A stretch of DNA of 64,000 nt, from positions 936,483 to 1,000,482 of the forward strand of contig ML133427.1 in assembly GCA_003864495.1 (NCBI GenBank), read 5' to 3'. Positions 36,201-48,965 of this stretch are shown one piece after another. Every line of letters begins with the position of its first letter. Within the stretch, counting starts at the first letter, position 1. Position numbers and translations under genes: made by a program. The stretch is from Nemopilema nomurai. Its lineage: Eukaryota > Cnidaria > Scyphozoa > Rhizostomeae > Rhizostomatidae. The notes below the pieces were generated by a model. It did no database searches. It was given only the letters and a program-made list of their open reading frames with translations, and was not told the origin of the DNA.

Positions 36201-39200
36201 ATTACGTCATAGAAAAGAGTTTAGCCGCTAGCTAGCTTCATAAGGTCGTCTAGATTGGTTCTAAGGGCATTGAGAGTTGTGCAGCCGTCAAGTGTTGCAA
36301 CTGATCATAAGCCGACAAGCTAAGTGCTAACATGGTGGCCTAAAGCTCCCGATAAACAATTGACCAAACTGAAAACAAGGTGCTTCCTCTCCACTTTTGA
36401 GACCTCAGATTCATGCACTCTCATTAATTTGTTATAGGCGTCTCCATATAGATGGCTGGAGAACTGAATACTGAAATGTCAAGAGCTTTTTGTCCAGAGC
36501 CCCAAGGTCGAATTACATAGATGGGAAATGCACCGACGCAACAATATCCCGTCCAATCTTATTAAGATTGATTGACTTGAAAACCTCAAAGCAATGCTGC
36601 TTTTCAAATTTCGCGATCAAAGCACAGAAGACGTGTTACTGCCATATTGTTACAATAGATGTACAAGTTCTTGAATTAGCCTTTAAAAAGGTCGATTTAA
36701 AAAGATGTAGCCATAAATTACTTAAGTGACTTACTTGGTATTTACAATAAAGAAGTAACAGGTTTCCAAATGTTTCTATGGGAATAAGAAGGAGAGCATA
36801 AACGCATTGGCAATCCAAATGTATAGACACATTGATAAGTTGAAAGAATCTGCAATTAGGATAATTAGAACATGCTCAAGAATGGTTGAACACTGTAAAT
36901 GCTTGGGCAAATAGTAGCATTTACAGACAACAAAAGAACTGCTGTAAATGTGAAGCTTGAAATATCATCTAAGGCGAGGCTGCATAGTTGTGAAGGCAGG
37001 AAGCATAGGTGTATCAGAATATGGTGTCCATTAGAGTAACGTTCGTAGATCTCTTGAAGAAAATGAATTCTCGGTTGGCATTACTGAAATTCGAAAGTGG
37101 TTGAATTTCCTTGCCTGATTGCCTGCAAGGGATGGACTGGGGAAATGCTTTGGGAAGCTGGTAATAAATAGCAGTGCTAATGGAAGGCAAAGTACCACCG
37201 GTAATAAAATGAACCAGGTACAAGATTATCTGAGTTGTAATTGAAGCAAACGTTCGAATATGTTGTTATAGGCTTAAATTAACTGAGCTTTCATTAGGAG
37301 CAAATGCGCGTTCAAATACCAATGAGGAAGTAAAGTTTCTTATACAAGCAAACAATTAAAAAAGACACTATTTACATACCTGGAGGGAACGGATTCTGTT
37401 GAAGAAGGAATCTGAATTTCTCAAAGCCCTTGAAAGAGAGACAATGTAAATTAATTGAAATTAACCTATGCAATGATGTTATAAAACCAACATCTCACAT
37501 TATTCGCTAATTATACGCGGTTAGATGCAGGAGTGGAAAATTCAATCAGCAGCTGCATGTGTACAAAAGGACAATATTCTTCTATCAACGAATTAGTTCA
37601 TGGGTCGTGGCATCAATTCTAGCAGCATATAGAATCTCTTATCTTGTACTATAGTCGCAACTCCTTTTATATTTGCTGAAACAAGGTAAGTAGGAAATAA
37701 GGGAAAATGTTTGTTTTACCTCTGTTGGGTTGCCATCCATGTTCATCAAGGCCTGATTGTGTAGGGTGACTGGGTCTAGTTCCTTAAAAAAATTCCATAA
37801 CATGTCGGTTAGAGTGGTTTTGTGAACGTAATGACATCTTAGGGCCAAACCACCAAAAAATATAATTATCCTCAGATTGGAGTATCTTTATCCGTTTTCG
37901 CGTCTAACGGTTTACTAAAAATTTGCTAAGTGAGAAATACAATGAAAATTATTTTTATTGAAAATTTGTTAGAAGTAAGCAACACCTGCAAATTTAAACA
38001 ATATTTGGAATAACTGAGCATTTAATCCTTAACATTTAAGATAAGAGACGTTTTTTCCAAAGAGAATTAATATCGTAAGGGTAGTAGTTACTCAATTGTC
38101 AACTAGTCTTTTGAGCCAAAGATTACATAGTGCTGAATAAAATAGTCAGATATCCTAGTCAAATGGAGATCCAGCTTAGAATGAGAGCCTGGAAGCAACA
38201 GGTCTAATTACCTCAACTGCTCTTGGCGGCATGTCAGTCAATGCCTCCTGTGCTGCTTCATCTGCAGGAAAAAACAGAACACGTGGCTAACAGATCATCA
38301 ATACACAGCCAACTAGAAGCTGTCTCTGAAAGAATCCAACACTGTAAAGAAGTCTTATATTGTGCCTTAATAGAACAGAACAAAATCTTGCATTGGAAAT
38401 GAAGATTACTGCCTGCTGTTAATCATGAACATTCTCGAACTGAGAAGGCAGAGCTACAAATTAAGTTTTCTGATGATCCCATTAATCGTGAAACTCGGAG
38501 TAACAACACAGAGTTTTTATGCTGTCTTTTTATCACTAGTGACCTGCTTTAGTCAGAATGGTAAATCGGAAATAATATGTGTATTGCTTGTTGCAAATTG
38601 CGCTAGAAATAATTTATAAGCTTCTTGGGTTTTTAGACTGTCACCTGCTTCGACTTTGACACTGAAGTGAAATAGCAGGACCGACGTTCTTGGAGCTTCT
38701 TCATAAAAAGAGCATTCTACAGATGCGGCACAAACTCCAAGATCTTAAGACTTGGATTTGACTTTTGTCAAGTGATTTCCCAGAAAGGTAATTCTGGATC
38801 TAACAAAATAACTTTGTAAACAATGTCTATATTAGTCCGCTTGGACCTGAGAATCCCTCAGCATGGAGAACATCAACACTTACAATTTTTCAGCTGGTAT
38901 TCAATGGCTGCTTTCAAATTGAACGCTTCAATCAAGGCTGTTTCATGTAGTACCTGCAGTAAGAAAATAAATCAGCTTTTTCTGACTAAAATATGAGTCA
39001 ATCAAGCGATAAAAACTTGGCATAAAAAGATATCAAACTAAATGATACCAACGCGAGAGCTCTAGGAAAATACTCACAGTTATTATTATGTGAGGACCGA
39101 GGACAGTACTGAATGAAAAACAGTCGGATATGGTACTACCCGCTGTATTTTAAAACAAAATACAGGCACTTGATGAGCGTTTTAAGGCTATCGATACCTC

Positions 39201-42200
39201 TTTCTTTCCTACTGATCAAGTACAGATTTAACAGCCCAGTTGCTTGTATGTTAACTGTTGCAACTACACAGTGTTGTAAGACAAGGGAGCGTTATTTTTG
39301 GCGGAAAGAAAAGGCAGGAACTTCTCTTGAAGACGAATATCCATTTCGAAAAATAGTGCTTTCGTCTTTCAAACATCTACCGGCATACCTTCTAGCATTC
39401 GTGTTTTAGGGGCAACTTTTGAAGATTGTGTTTAAAAAGATCACCATTTACAATTAATATACATGGGTTGTGTTTTAAATAGTTTATCGCAAGTTTCCTG
39501 TTTCAAAACGCATTTTAGGCGGTCTAGTATGTATCAAGGATGTGCACCCAGGTAAACAACCGTTGTAGAATCAGGTCAACGGGGGATAGCAGGGGTCAGC
39601 GTTTTGATCCTGCTGGAGTACAGAGGCTACGAAAGAGTCCACGAAATTCTCACCCAACTGTGAGCATCCAAAAGAGTTTGGCCTAAGGCGAACGGAATGC
39701 TCCTTACCCGCGTATTACCAACACTGCGAACTTCGATTCCCTCCGTTGTCATGCCAACACTGAGCTCTAAAAGATTTAGTAACATGTATATAAACAGCTG
39801 GTTCAATGTCAATATAAAATTTGGTGGCAGCAGGTGGAGGTTTTGACTTACAAGAGGAACTCTATTCCTTGTAATTGCATTTGTAGTCAAAATCGTACAA
39901 TAAGAGGATCATGGAGCTTTGAGAAAAGGTTTCATTCAAAACAGAGATATATATGAATGATAAGGATTGATTTAGAGATAATCTATAATTGTATGATCCC
40001 GGTGTATTCATTTTTTTAACAGCTATTCAAACATGTACTTGAAGCTACCATCAAATATATTTAAAACGAAAAATTATATCCTAATGAAATATTCAATGAT
40101 CCAGTTAGAGGAAGCGAGACCTTCTGCAATTGAAATATATTCTAAATTGTATCAAGCCATTTAAAGATATAAGGTCGACATAGTTAACTAGTGATTCATT
40201 TGCTATGAATTAGAAATGGTGAAATTTCGGCGCGACGAAGAAGGTTCACAATTCCGATATCTAGACACGTGAGTGGTAGCATGCTTGTGCTTCGATTTAC
40301 ATCCAACACCACCCCCTGCTCCAAAGATTATTAAACTTGAAATCATAAAGGTTTTATAGCAAAAGTATCAAGAGTGAATGAATTTGGAGGTCAAGAGGGG
40401 GGCAACCTATATTCGCAAGTGAATAAATGGATTGAGACTAGTGACACAACATATCAGCTTGCTTCCCTTCAGCTTCTCTTCAACTAGTATTCACAAGTAA
40501 ACTAGTATTCACAAATAATGCAGTACCAAAATAAGTTAACTTCTGTTAAACAGAGATGAGTTGAGGTGTTTCTACAAACAGCTTCACTTGCCTGGATGTT
40601 CTCTAATCCCTTTTTCGATTATATCTGCAATGTGCTTCAAAGCAGGAGCATATTGTTTCATCATGTAATGGCAAAGAGCTATGTTGTACGACAAATCTAG
40701 AACCACAAATGAGTTGCAAATGATCACCAGGAAAGAAACATTGCTAAGGATTGGTAATAGGTAGTTAAATCACATTGAGATTTGGCCTGCATTCATATGT
40801 ATGTCCATAGCCTATGCTTGCTTTATTGAGTACCAAAATCATACCTCCATCACTCACATGGCATTCCTCAAAGAAAAGATTTTCAGCTTGTTTATCAAGC
40901 TAATGATTATTTTAAAGAAAAGGTATGACACATTTCACAATCAGGAGCTCCGAGAAATGAAATATAAAATTTCAAATCCATCTACTTAAAGCTTGCATTG
41001 AATAGGCTGATCTAAGCACGTTGTTTGCATTTGAATAAGGAGTTTAAGTTGATGGATTCAGCCTGATTGATTTACAAGAAGCATGCTTACCAGGCTGGTA
41101 CCCCAAAACATTCATGGCCATTGTGAACTTTTGACAGGCTTCCAAGTATCTCCCTTCCTGCAATTTAATTTCTAAGCTTACACAAAGCATTTGTTTTGGT
41201 AAGAGAAAACTCAAATTTTAAAGTATGTAAATTACTCAAAAAGGACTTCACTTAATATGTAACAAACATACATCATAAAAAAACTAAAACCAATCATCTC
41301 AGTGTTGTTAACTTGTTACAAGTAAAGTTCAAATTTTCAGGCCTTTTTCTAATGTTTAGAAAATTTTTAAGGTTCATTGTCAACGTGGAAGTAGTTTGAT
41401 TACCTAAATATATGGAGAACTAAATGACAAAGGAAATAATTGGCTGATTTTTTAGTTGACGCTAAAGCACTAATGCATACCAAGACTAATTTCTACTAAA
41501 ACGAGGTCGTTTCAAAGCAAACCTTGTACAGGAGACACCCCAAATTAACATCAGTATCTGGATCATCTGAAGGAACTTGCTCAACCAAAGCCTGAAATGT
41601 CATGAAGTGAGCATCTATTTCAAAAACAACAAAATGCAAAAAGGCAGCCTAGATATATACCATTTGCGCTACCTTTGCAAAGCCAAAGAAGTTGAGGCTG
41701 CTAACATCAAAGCATGACAAATTACAAATTAGTGAATTAATTTGAAAATATCAGGCATGCTTGTAGAATATCATCAGAAAAATTAACTCTTCATAATTTT
41801 GTCAGCTGCCTAATAATAAGTTTCTGTATGCCTGCCAAATATTTCTCTCTCAAAAAACACTTCTAAATTTAGGTACTGCAAAGCAAGTTAAAGAAGAAAA
41901 CATAATGTGATCCAACTGGCACAAATGTGATCCAACTGGCACACAGAATGGCACAAAATTGCAACACACTGACCTGTGCACCTGGGAGGTCATCTTCACT
42001 GTATTTTATTGCAGCTTGCAGCTTTAGCACCTGAATACCAAATAAAAGTACTTCATTGATGTGTGTTTCTTAATTCTAAGATAAAAGTAAATTCAGACAT
42101 TTTGCGAAGAGCCCCAAATTAAGCATCTGGCATATCAGGTAGTAACTTGGTGAAGTTGCAGCTTTTGATAATCTTGAATTTTTAATGAATGAATATAGAG

Positions 42201-43747
42201 AATGAATTATTTTGACAAATGATTTAAAAAAAGCCAGGTAACCTTGTCCTGTGATGATGGTGTCTCAATCTGGTGTGTCACTTTCATTGCCTGTTGTAGC
42301 TCAAAGGCCTTGTATAAGCACTGTATTGCAAGATTAAATTATTGATAATACAGCAATGTTGATAATAGACAAACTTTCAAGACATTTCAAACATGGCTAG
42401 AAAAATGTTAATTCACTTATAGGTATAACAGATTTGAAAAACAAAAACAAAAGACATACTAGAAGGGAACCAACATATTAAAAGGTAAAATGAACAATAA
42501 CTAGTAATTAAGCTGAGCTTATAAAGGCAGTAAGTTAAAATTGGAAACATACCTGAGCATAGTACAACTTGTAGCTTTCAACTTCTGGATTTGACTTTGT
42601 AAGTTGCTCATAGCTACAAAGAATATATGTGTCTCATATCATATTTAAGAATATACATATTGGAGAGAATTAATCAATTGAACAGGAAAAGAGAACAAAT
42701 TTGCGTCACAGTTAGTGTGTTAATGTGATAATGTGTCAATATTTGTCTACAAAATCAATTGTCACTTACAGCAACATGGCTAAACATAGATACCTCTTTA
42801 CACAACAACTTGAAAAATGAAATGTAATGGGAAAGCAAATCCTCACCAATCAGCAGCGTTTTTAAAATCTTGAATTCCATAATAGCAATAGCCAAGGAGA
42901 GATAGTGCAGTTCTTGACTAAAATGAAGTTGAAATATAAAAAACTATTCTAATAATGAAAGGCTAAATAAAAAATATATTCTTTTTACTTTTTTCTGCAC
43001 AAATGAATCACTATTAGGGCCATACAGTAAAAATAAAACTTTATAATTGTTGTACCATTTTTAGGGCAACAATCCAGGAAAATCAGCATAGGTGTCATAA
43101 ACAATAGTCATGCTTAAATTTAAATTTGAGAAGACATTAACAAAATTCGGCTTTTGCTACTAAAAACTTCAATTCTTTGCAAGGAATCCGCTAATGGAAA
43201 AGAGTCACAGTTAGCATTTTAGCGTCTTTTAGGATTATTCAATTTTCATCTGAGCTGTATCCAAGGAAATAGGATTCCTGACTATCTTCGCATTTAAAAG
43301 CAATCTTTAGCCTGGTTAAAAGTTGCTTACGCCTGGATGAGTTTGTGTTTCTGTTGTCAATATGTGGATGGCTTCCCCATATTTTTGAGTCTTGATCTAT
43401 AAATGTAAAGAAGATATTTCAAAACGGAAATAAAATGATTTTAAAACAACTAAATGTTGAAGAGATTTAGAAGGCTAGGCAACTTTCAATTGAAAAGGTA
43501 TACTGCTACAATTGTAGCTCTTTCAAATATACGTACAAGCTAATCATATTGTATGACTCCAGAGTGCATGATTTTTCATGTGATTGATTTAACATAAACA
43601 AATTGATACAATTAAGCCATCTGCAAAACAGGGCAGGCAAAATGATAGGTACTGAAGAAATTTCATGGAAACACAAAACAATATCCTTACCAAATTATAA
43701 ATGGTAGAGGTAAATTCGCCCTCCTTGACTGTAGGGCCTAGCATCAT
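24119..43747 (-). CDS. TTC30: Tetratricopeptide repeat protein 30 (TTC30/IFT70), 29 exons, complete
   Basis: IFT70 is a TPR superhelix of the IFT-B core complex that wraps IFT52 and is needed for anterograde ciliary transport and axonemal tubulin modification. Exons, 5' to 3': 43691-43747, 43331-43396, 42847-42917, 42553-42613, 42243-42320, 41974-42030, 41523-41591, 41091-41157, 40592-40696, 39708-39766, 38884-38953, 38212-38261, 37720-37782, 37380-37428, 36735-36775, 35311-35376, 34793-34846, 34502-34567, 32965-33041, 31414-31483, 30938-31015, 29978-30040, 28155-28226, 27035-27070, 26602-26669, 25858-25936, 25266-25325, 24490-24559, 24119-24243. All phases agree over 1947 nt, giving 648 residues (human copies about 665). 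Landmarks: EGEFTSTIYNLIKTQKYGEA, SVGMTTEGIEVRSVGNT, LDPVTLHNQALMNMD, ETFGNLLLLYCKYQ, YDLAADVLAENANLTFKFL, YIPVLMAQAKIYW, TLYCAKGNYEFGVSRIIKSL and GKNTVTYEARLLKSL. Intron 9 uses a GC donor. A tRNA gene lies in intron 23. Confidence 0.97.
27140..27145 (-). terminator. RNA polymerase III T6 terminator of tRNA-Phe
   Basis: Six T residues on the minus strand begin five bases after the discriminator base of the tRNA. A second T-run follows at about 27130-27135. Confidence 0.8.
27150..27222 (-). tRNA. tRNA-Phe (anticodon GAA)
   Basis: The 73-nt minus-strand sequence folds as a full cloverleaf. D arm GCTC/GAGC, anticodon stem TCAGA/TCTGA with loop CTGAAGA, variable AGGTC, T arm CCTGG/CCGGG with loop TTCGATC, discriminator A. 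Internal A and B boxes (TAGCTCAGTTGG, GGTTCGATCCC) are intact and there is no intron. The acceptor stem GCCGGGA/TCACGGC has one mismatch, G5 with A68; usual tRNA-Phe pairs are intact there. It could be functional or a slightly damaged copy. It lies in intron 23 of TTC30 on the same strand, 79 bp before the 36-nt exon 24. Confidence 0.93.
31530..31890. repeat. Degenerate minisatellite, about 24-bp unit, TTC30 intron 19
   Basis: Loose repeats of AGAATTGACAGAAATCAAGT with variants such as GAATTGGCAAAAATCGAGCT and GAACTGACAGAAATCGTAT run for over 300 bp. The stop-free minus-strand stretch across it reflects the repeat and does not encode a protein. Confidence 0.75.
32793..32885. repeat. 34-bp tandem repeat, 2.7 copies, TTC30 intron 19
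   Basis: Units start GCATGAAAATGAG at 32793, 32827 and 32861 and continue with CAGAACAACAATCAGATATT. The copies differ at only a few bases, so the array is young. It ends about 80 bp from TTC30 exon 19. Confidence 0.9.
33434..33447 (+). repeat. Poly-C tract, TTC30 intron 18
   Basis: Fourteen consecutive C residues. The length is likely to be polymorphic or uncertain in assembly. Confidence 0.9.
35596..35775. repeat. Minisatellite, about 75-bp unit, TTC30 intron 15
   Basis: ACACATTTTGTCTTAGATAGGAATAAA (about 35596), ACAAATTTGGTCTTAAACAGG (35671) and ACCAATTTGGTCTTTTATGGG (35745) begin successive units. Each of the first two is followed by ACTAAAT...GA(G)GAAAATAT...AGCGA. Confidence 0.7.
41905..41945. 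repeat. Two perfect copies of a 20-21 bp unit, TTC30 intron 6
   Basis: AATGTGATCCAACTGGCACA occurs twice in tandem close to TTC30 exon 6. Confidence 0.85.
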
Positions 43748-46700
43748 TGTTTACTTCTCAATGTCTTTTCGGGTAAACCAAAAACAGCTATTGCCTAGTG
43801 CGCTTTGTAAGAATTCAGCTGCTGCCTTTAATTACTTCATCAATCCTTTTATATTTATCTCAGAAATCGCATAACTTTAGTAACATATCAAAGATAGTGA
43901 CTTGCTTTACCAAAGTTAGTCGGCAAGCCTTTCGTTGCTATGATGGTATAAACAGACATCATTATCGTTTGACCTCCTACCGGCTGAGCCTCTTTCTCAA
44001 ATTTTGCACCTTTCGAACACTTGTTTGGCATTTACAAATTCAAATTCATTATACTTTCATATCTATTTAAAGCCACCTCATTGTGTGAACCACATTTTTT
44101 ATCGTTTTAATTGAAATCAAAACATACACTCAGGTAGAAAATTGTTTCTCCACTTTTTGCATTCACCTCTATCCTCTTACACCTCGTCAGTGAATTACTC
44201 ATTTAGAAGCAAGTTTTTTATCAAAACACGAAAGCAATCTGATTCATTGAGAGCTATTACTGATACAGTGCCAAGAAGTGCAGCAGAACAAGCCAATCTT
44301 TCCTTAAATAGTCAATATATTTGAAATAGTTCTGGCTTTAAAGGCCGTGGGGAAGAAACAAGCAAAATTTGCTGTCAATTCTGCTTATTCCTAAACTTAC
44401 AATAGTCAAATATAAACATACTGTATATTGCTATGATTAATATACTTTACTTGAGACATAGCTCGAGACCCGTACATCTTGAATTAGGAGCATCGTTTCC
44501 AATTGTTTACAACTTAACAAAATTAGTTAAATTCACACAATATTTAAGTTAAGCTAAACTTTCACCCCAACAGGAACAGATGGTTAGATACCCTGAAGAG
44601 AGAATAGTCGGAAAAATAAGTATAGGCAGAATGATGAAGCGAGCAATAATGTTTCAAATATCAATAGTCGATTCCATAAAACGTAAGCTGTTATGATAAA
44701 GTTTTCCATTTGACAATAATCGATTCGTATTTCAATGGTACTGGATTGAATGGTTATGAGACCTAGTGATACAATAAGAACAATAGCACTATGCTGTTTC
44801 TTGAAAATGCGCTTTAATGTGATGTGGAAAGTACTGAGTAACAAAACAGAAGATCCCTGGGAATTTTAAGAATATAACCAGCTGCACAATTACAGAAAAA
44901 ACTTCATTATTTTATATTTATTGCTACCATTTCATTTTTCTCGCTATTATGGAGATTGTTATGTTTCATAGGTGTGTCCAAGTAACAAATAAAGTCTGCT
45001 AGTTCCATTATCTTTCATTGAGAATTTCTGGCACATTTGAAATGAGTAAGACGCCAAAATCTCATAAATAAAACTATGAAACCGAGGCAGATGTTTTTAA
45101 TGAATGTTAGGCCCAAGAGACAGCTGGCCTTTTACTCTTGTCTGGCTTGGTGTCGCCCTATTTAAAAAGGCCCTGTTTTAGTGCAAAATCACACTTCGAG
45201 CACCTGGCAACGTGTTACGAGATGCTTTTTGTTCTAGCTAGCTATACCACGCCTTTGAATCAGGCTCCGTAATGTCCTTTAACAAATATGGTATTCTTTG
45301 CAATTGCGAGAAACAGCAGAAATATACCTTTCGAATAAGTAAAATAATTTTTTCCGACAATCCTCAAAATAAGCAAACTTCGGAAAATAAGCAAAGAAAA
45401 CATTAAAGAAAAAAGCTAAAGGCCAACTATGGAAAGATCTGTTGTTTCTTGCAATTCTTAGACCACAAAACATTTGATCATGGTATTTTTTCGTCGAGAT
45501 TTTAATTGCACAAAACGATTACTTTTGTTGATTGAAAAAAAACTGTCCGTTTCAATATGACGTTTTTGGCGAGTATTCTGACCATGCTAATAGGTGGGTA
45601 AACTAATTCATATTTTCGAACTTTTCTGCAGATACTGTGAAATTTGTCAGTGGATGAAAGGACGCATTTGAAGGAGTGTCCCAAATGGCTGCTTAGGCGT
45701 GAAAGATTCAGTTTTCACTCTGTTTGCTTGGATAACATTACAGGGAAGCACCCAATTACTACAATGATTTCAACAACAGTGAATACTATAATTCTTGAAC
45801 TTTTACGAAACAGACGGTGCTTTGTCCAAGAATTTGCCACCATGGAATAATACTAACAAATTTTGTGTGCTTCTCTGCAAATTCCCATAACGAACTTACA
45901 GAGCACTGTATAGATAGGAATATAACTTTTCTGACATGGCCTAATGAGAGATGCTCCCGGAGCAAAAGCTTGACATGTTAAAGCGATGTTCACGCAAAGC
46001 ATAACACAAGTAAAACACCACTCGCAAGATTTGAGCTTTGAGTCAATTTTCAACTTTAAGTAACTATAGCAATGCTTGCAATTAACAAACGATAACAAAC
46101 TAAGTGGGTATATTTACAAAGAGAGGGGGAGCTAGAGCGATTGATTGATCACAACAGAGCATTTCACCTGTTGCATTCCCTAGGAAACTTGTCACCTGTT
46201 ATTCTATTCTGGCTAGGCTTGTTTTTCCTTGAATAAGAAAACACGTACTTGAAAGGTATCTGTAATGTCAGGTCTTGATTTTCGAGTTATTATCAGTTCA
46301 GCTTAAAATGTCAATAAAGAACAAAGAGACTACCATAATGAAGAAATTCATAGTTGCCTGGCCATTTGCGATATGAGGTTACAGTTAGTTTTCATGGTCA
46401 ATAAGATTTCTCCTTTGGTGTTCTGTTCATCCTGTGGAAGTTCTAGTTTTCTAGTAGATAAGTTACCAGTGCTATTTCTACAATCACATTTCGCCTTCTG
46501 TGCACAGTCGAACTAAATTCAAGTGGCATAAAGCTTATTAATTACAACAATACACATAACAATAATTTAAATCAGTCGATACAATATTTGCCATGGATTT
46601 CAAGTATAATTAATTTGTTAAAATTTGTTCTTATGTATTCCACTTTATTTGATATTGAATCACTCAAGATTTTTTCTTTCCGATGCCCAATTCTACATCG

Positions 46701-46762
46701 AAATTTTCCTTCTCATCATCCTCAACCACATTCAGACGTCAGTGATTCATCGTTTTCTTCTT
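43748..46762. other. Intergenic, TTC30 upstream region
   Basis: No coding exon is supported. The TTC30 promoter must lie in the first few hundred bases; a clear RFX X-box was looked for and not found. Open frames here are short and of ordinary composition. Confidence 0.5.
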
Positions 46763-48629
46763 CTATACAAGGCTACACTTGGACTTCTCAGCCCAAGGAT
46801 TCGACTTTCTGGCATTTGGATTGACGAGTGGATCTGTAGGGGAGTGCTGTAGGCAAAATTGCTTTATCCTACGAAAGAAAAGCTTGTCATTGTTATTGCA
46901 GTACTTAACAACAAACATTACCTTCGTTTAATACACGCATTATACATCCAACTAGCATATCCGGTGCCATATTGATGGTCCTGCACTTATAGCGATTGGA
47001 TTGTTTGATATTCAAGAGAAGCCTCCACGTAGAAATTGGTTTCGAATGGCCTACACTAGGCTGAAGATGTAATGACATTGTCCGTAGGTAAACAAGCTTG
47101 AAAATTGATATGAGCTTTAACTGTAGAACTCAATGGCAACATCTCGTAGGTGCAGTGGGGACATCGAAGATAAAGCCTCTTCAATCTCTGTTGCGTAATG
47201 ACAAATGCTTCGATGGAAAAGTTCATATACAAAATTAAACATCTGTCTATGGCTCATTCAAGTTAGATATACAGCACATAGGCACATATACTCTTTGTAA
47301 TAATTCATGGTACTTACAAAATCGAATTAATGGTCATGAAACTTTTGCTGCAAGCAAATTTTAGGGACTAGGGAAGATTTCATAAGACAAATTGAAACAG
47401 AGTTGAAATTTTTTATTAGAAATGACTGGTAACTTCTTGAACAGGGTTAAAGGTTGCCTTTTCAATGATAGGATAATGAAATTGCCTTTACTTATTCCAA
47501 CCTCCAAGCCAGGGAGTGGCAAACAGAAAAGTTTGGCAAGGAATCCAGGAAATATTTGCTAAGCTTCTTGAACTTCCACAATCAGCTCTCCTCGAAGATG
47601 AAGTTTCTACATACGCAAATGTGACGGCATAATTTGTTATGACTTGTGATTACTGAACTAGGATCCCGTCAAATCCCAGATTTGATGTAAGGACATTATT
47701 TGATGAAGGAAGTTAGATTAAGATCTCGCAGCCAAACTTCGTACACTCCTGCTTTTCTAAACACACGAACAGTGAGATTTTCGGTATGCATTTATGGGCT
47801 TAATATTGTGGAACTTGGGCTTTAGGGAGATCAAAGCCACGTCCCATAAACACGCTTCAGAACGACCGTGGAGACCCTCTGGTACACAGTTTCGACACGG
47901 CCTAAACAAAGACCTATTCTGTACGGAACGTGAACACGAAAAGCTCCTAACAACTGTTGACAATTGAGAACCTGCTATATGATAAAATATTGAATTAGGA
48001 CAGGTAACTCATGACCAGCTCAGTTTCAGCGTTCTTTTGAGTTTATTTGAGTTGTTTTGGGTAAAAGCATGATCGTTCTCGCAAAGATTGGCCTGGTTTT
48101 TGACTGTGTACGTTTCAATCTTTTGACTAACAAACCAGTGAAGCGAAGCTATGCGAGTCTATCCGCTTAGATCGAGATTGCCTTCAAATTTTCTTCAAAA
48201 CAAAAGAAGTAGGAATGCATTTCAACTTTTTCGAGAAGTACCTGTCAAAAGCTAAGAAGTGCATGCATCATATTTCAAGAATAAGACTAAGTTGCCAAAC
48301 ATTTTCCGTCGCCAATCGTCAACAAAGAAGTCGTTGTGTGATCCAACGTTCTTTGGCAACAGTTCGTCAATGAAGTAATTGATGAAATTTCCCATTGAAG
48401 AATCGCAGATAACTTTCCGAAGATAAGCACATATCTAGGTATTCATAGATTGGAAAAACCGTTGTCGTAATCCCAACCAAACGTTGCTACAAAATGCCCT
48501 TCTCCTTTAAAGGCCCTGCTATCATTAAATGCTTACTTACTCGTTGCAGGACTTCGACAAAGGCATCCTGTTGATCTCTAGTTGGTACTTCAGCGACTCG
48601 ACGTTTTGAACTAGCATGGTTTTGTCCAT
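46763..48629 (-). CDS. Heterotrimeric G-protein gamma subunit, GNG13-like, 2 exons, complete
   Basis: G-gamma pairs with G-beta as a membrane-anchored signalling dimer downstream of GPCRs. Exon 1 (48541-48629) starts at AACATGG and encodes MDKTMLVQNVESLKYQLEIN then RMPLSKSCNE, ending GA|GTAAGT. Exon 2 (46763-46868) follows TCTTTCGTAG and encodes IKQFCLQHSPTDPLVNPNAR then KSNPWAEKSKCSLV and stop. The join completes a Glu codon, total 64 residues, against 65-75 in the family. Seen: the N-terminal coiled-coil helix with VESLKYQL, which is close to vertebrate GNG13; the DPL..N and NPW motifs; and the C-terminal CaaX box CSLV for prenylation at Cys61. Both exons are too short for ORF-length filters. 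A good donor, acceptor and phase agree. Assignment to the gamma family is firm; orthology to GNG13 specifically is inferred from VESLKYQL and NPW. Confidence 0.92.
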
Positions 48630-48965
48630 GTTTATCAGTTTACAGCGTGTCTACTGGCCTTTGAGTCCTCAATTTATTTGCAAGGCGGGACGAGAAGTTG
48701 CTAACGAGAGCTTCAGTAATTCTTTCGACTTGCTCTAAGCCCTGGAAACATCTGCTACTTTGCAGGGCCTTTGACAACAAGTCTGCCCGTAATTCAACTC
48801 AATGCTTTTAGTGAGACACCTGCTCTGTTGAATAAGTTTGCACAGGTCGGCTCGGAATTGAAAGAGAAAAGCCAACGTTCTTTGAACGAAAAACGTGGGG
48901 CTTTAGGCCGGTATTTTATTGATCAGTCCTTTGTACGGGGATAATGAAGCACCTTGGACATTTCA

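Noticed and set aside
43930..43955. GTTGCTATGATGGTATAAAC upstream of TTC30 as an RFX X-box
   Set aside because: Only one half-site is close to consensus and the spacing is wrong.
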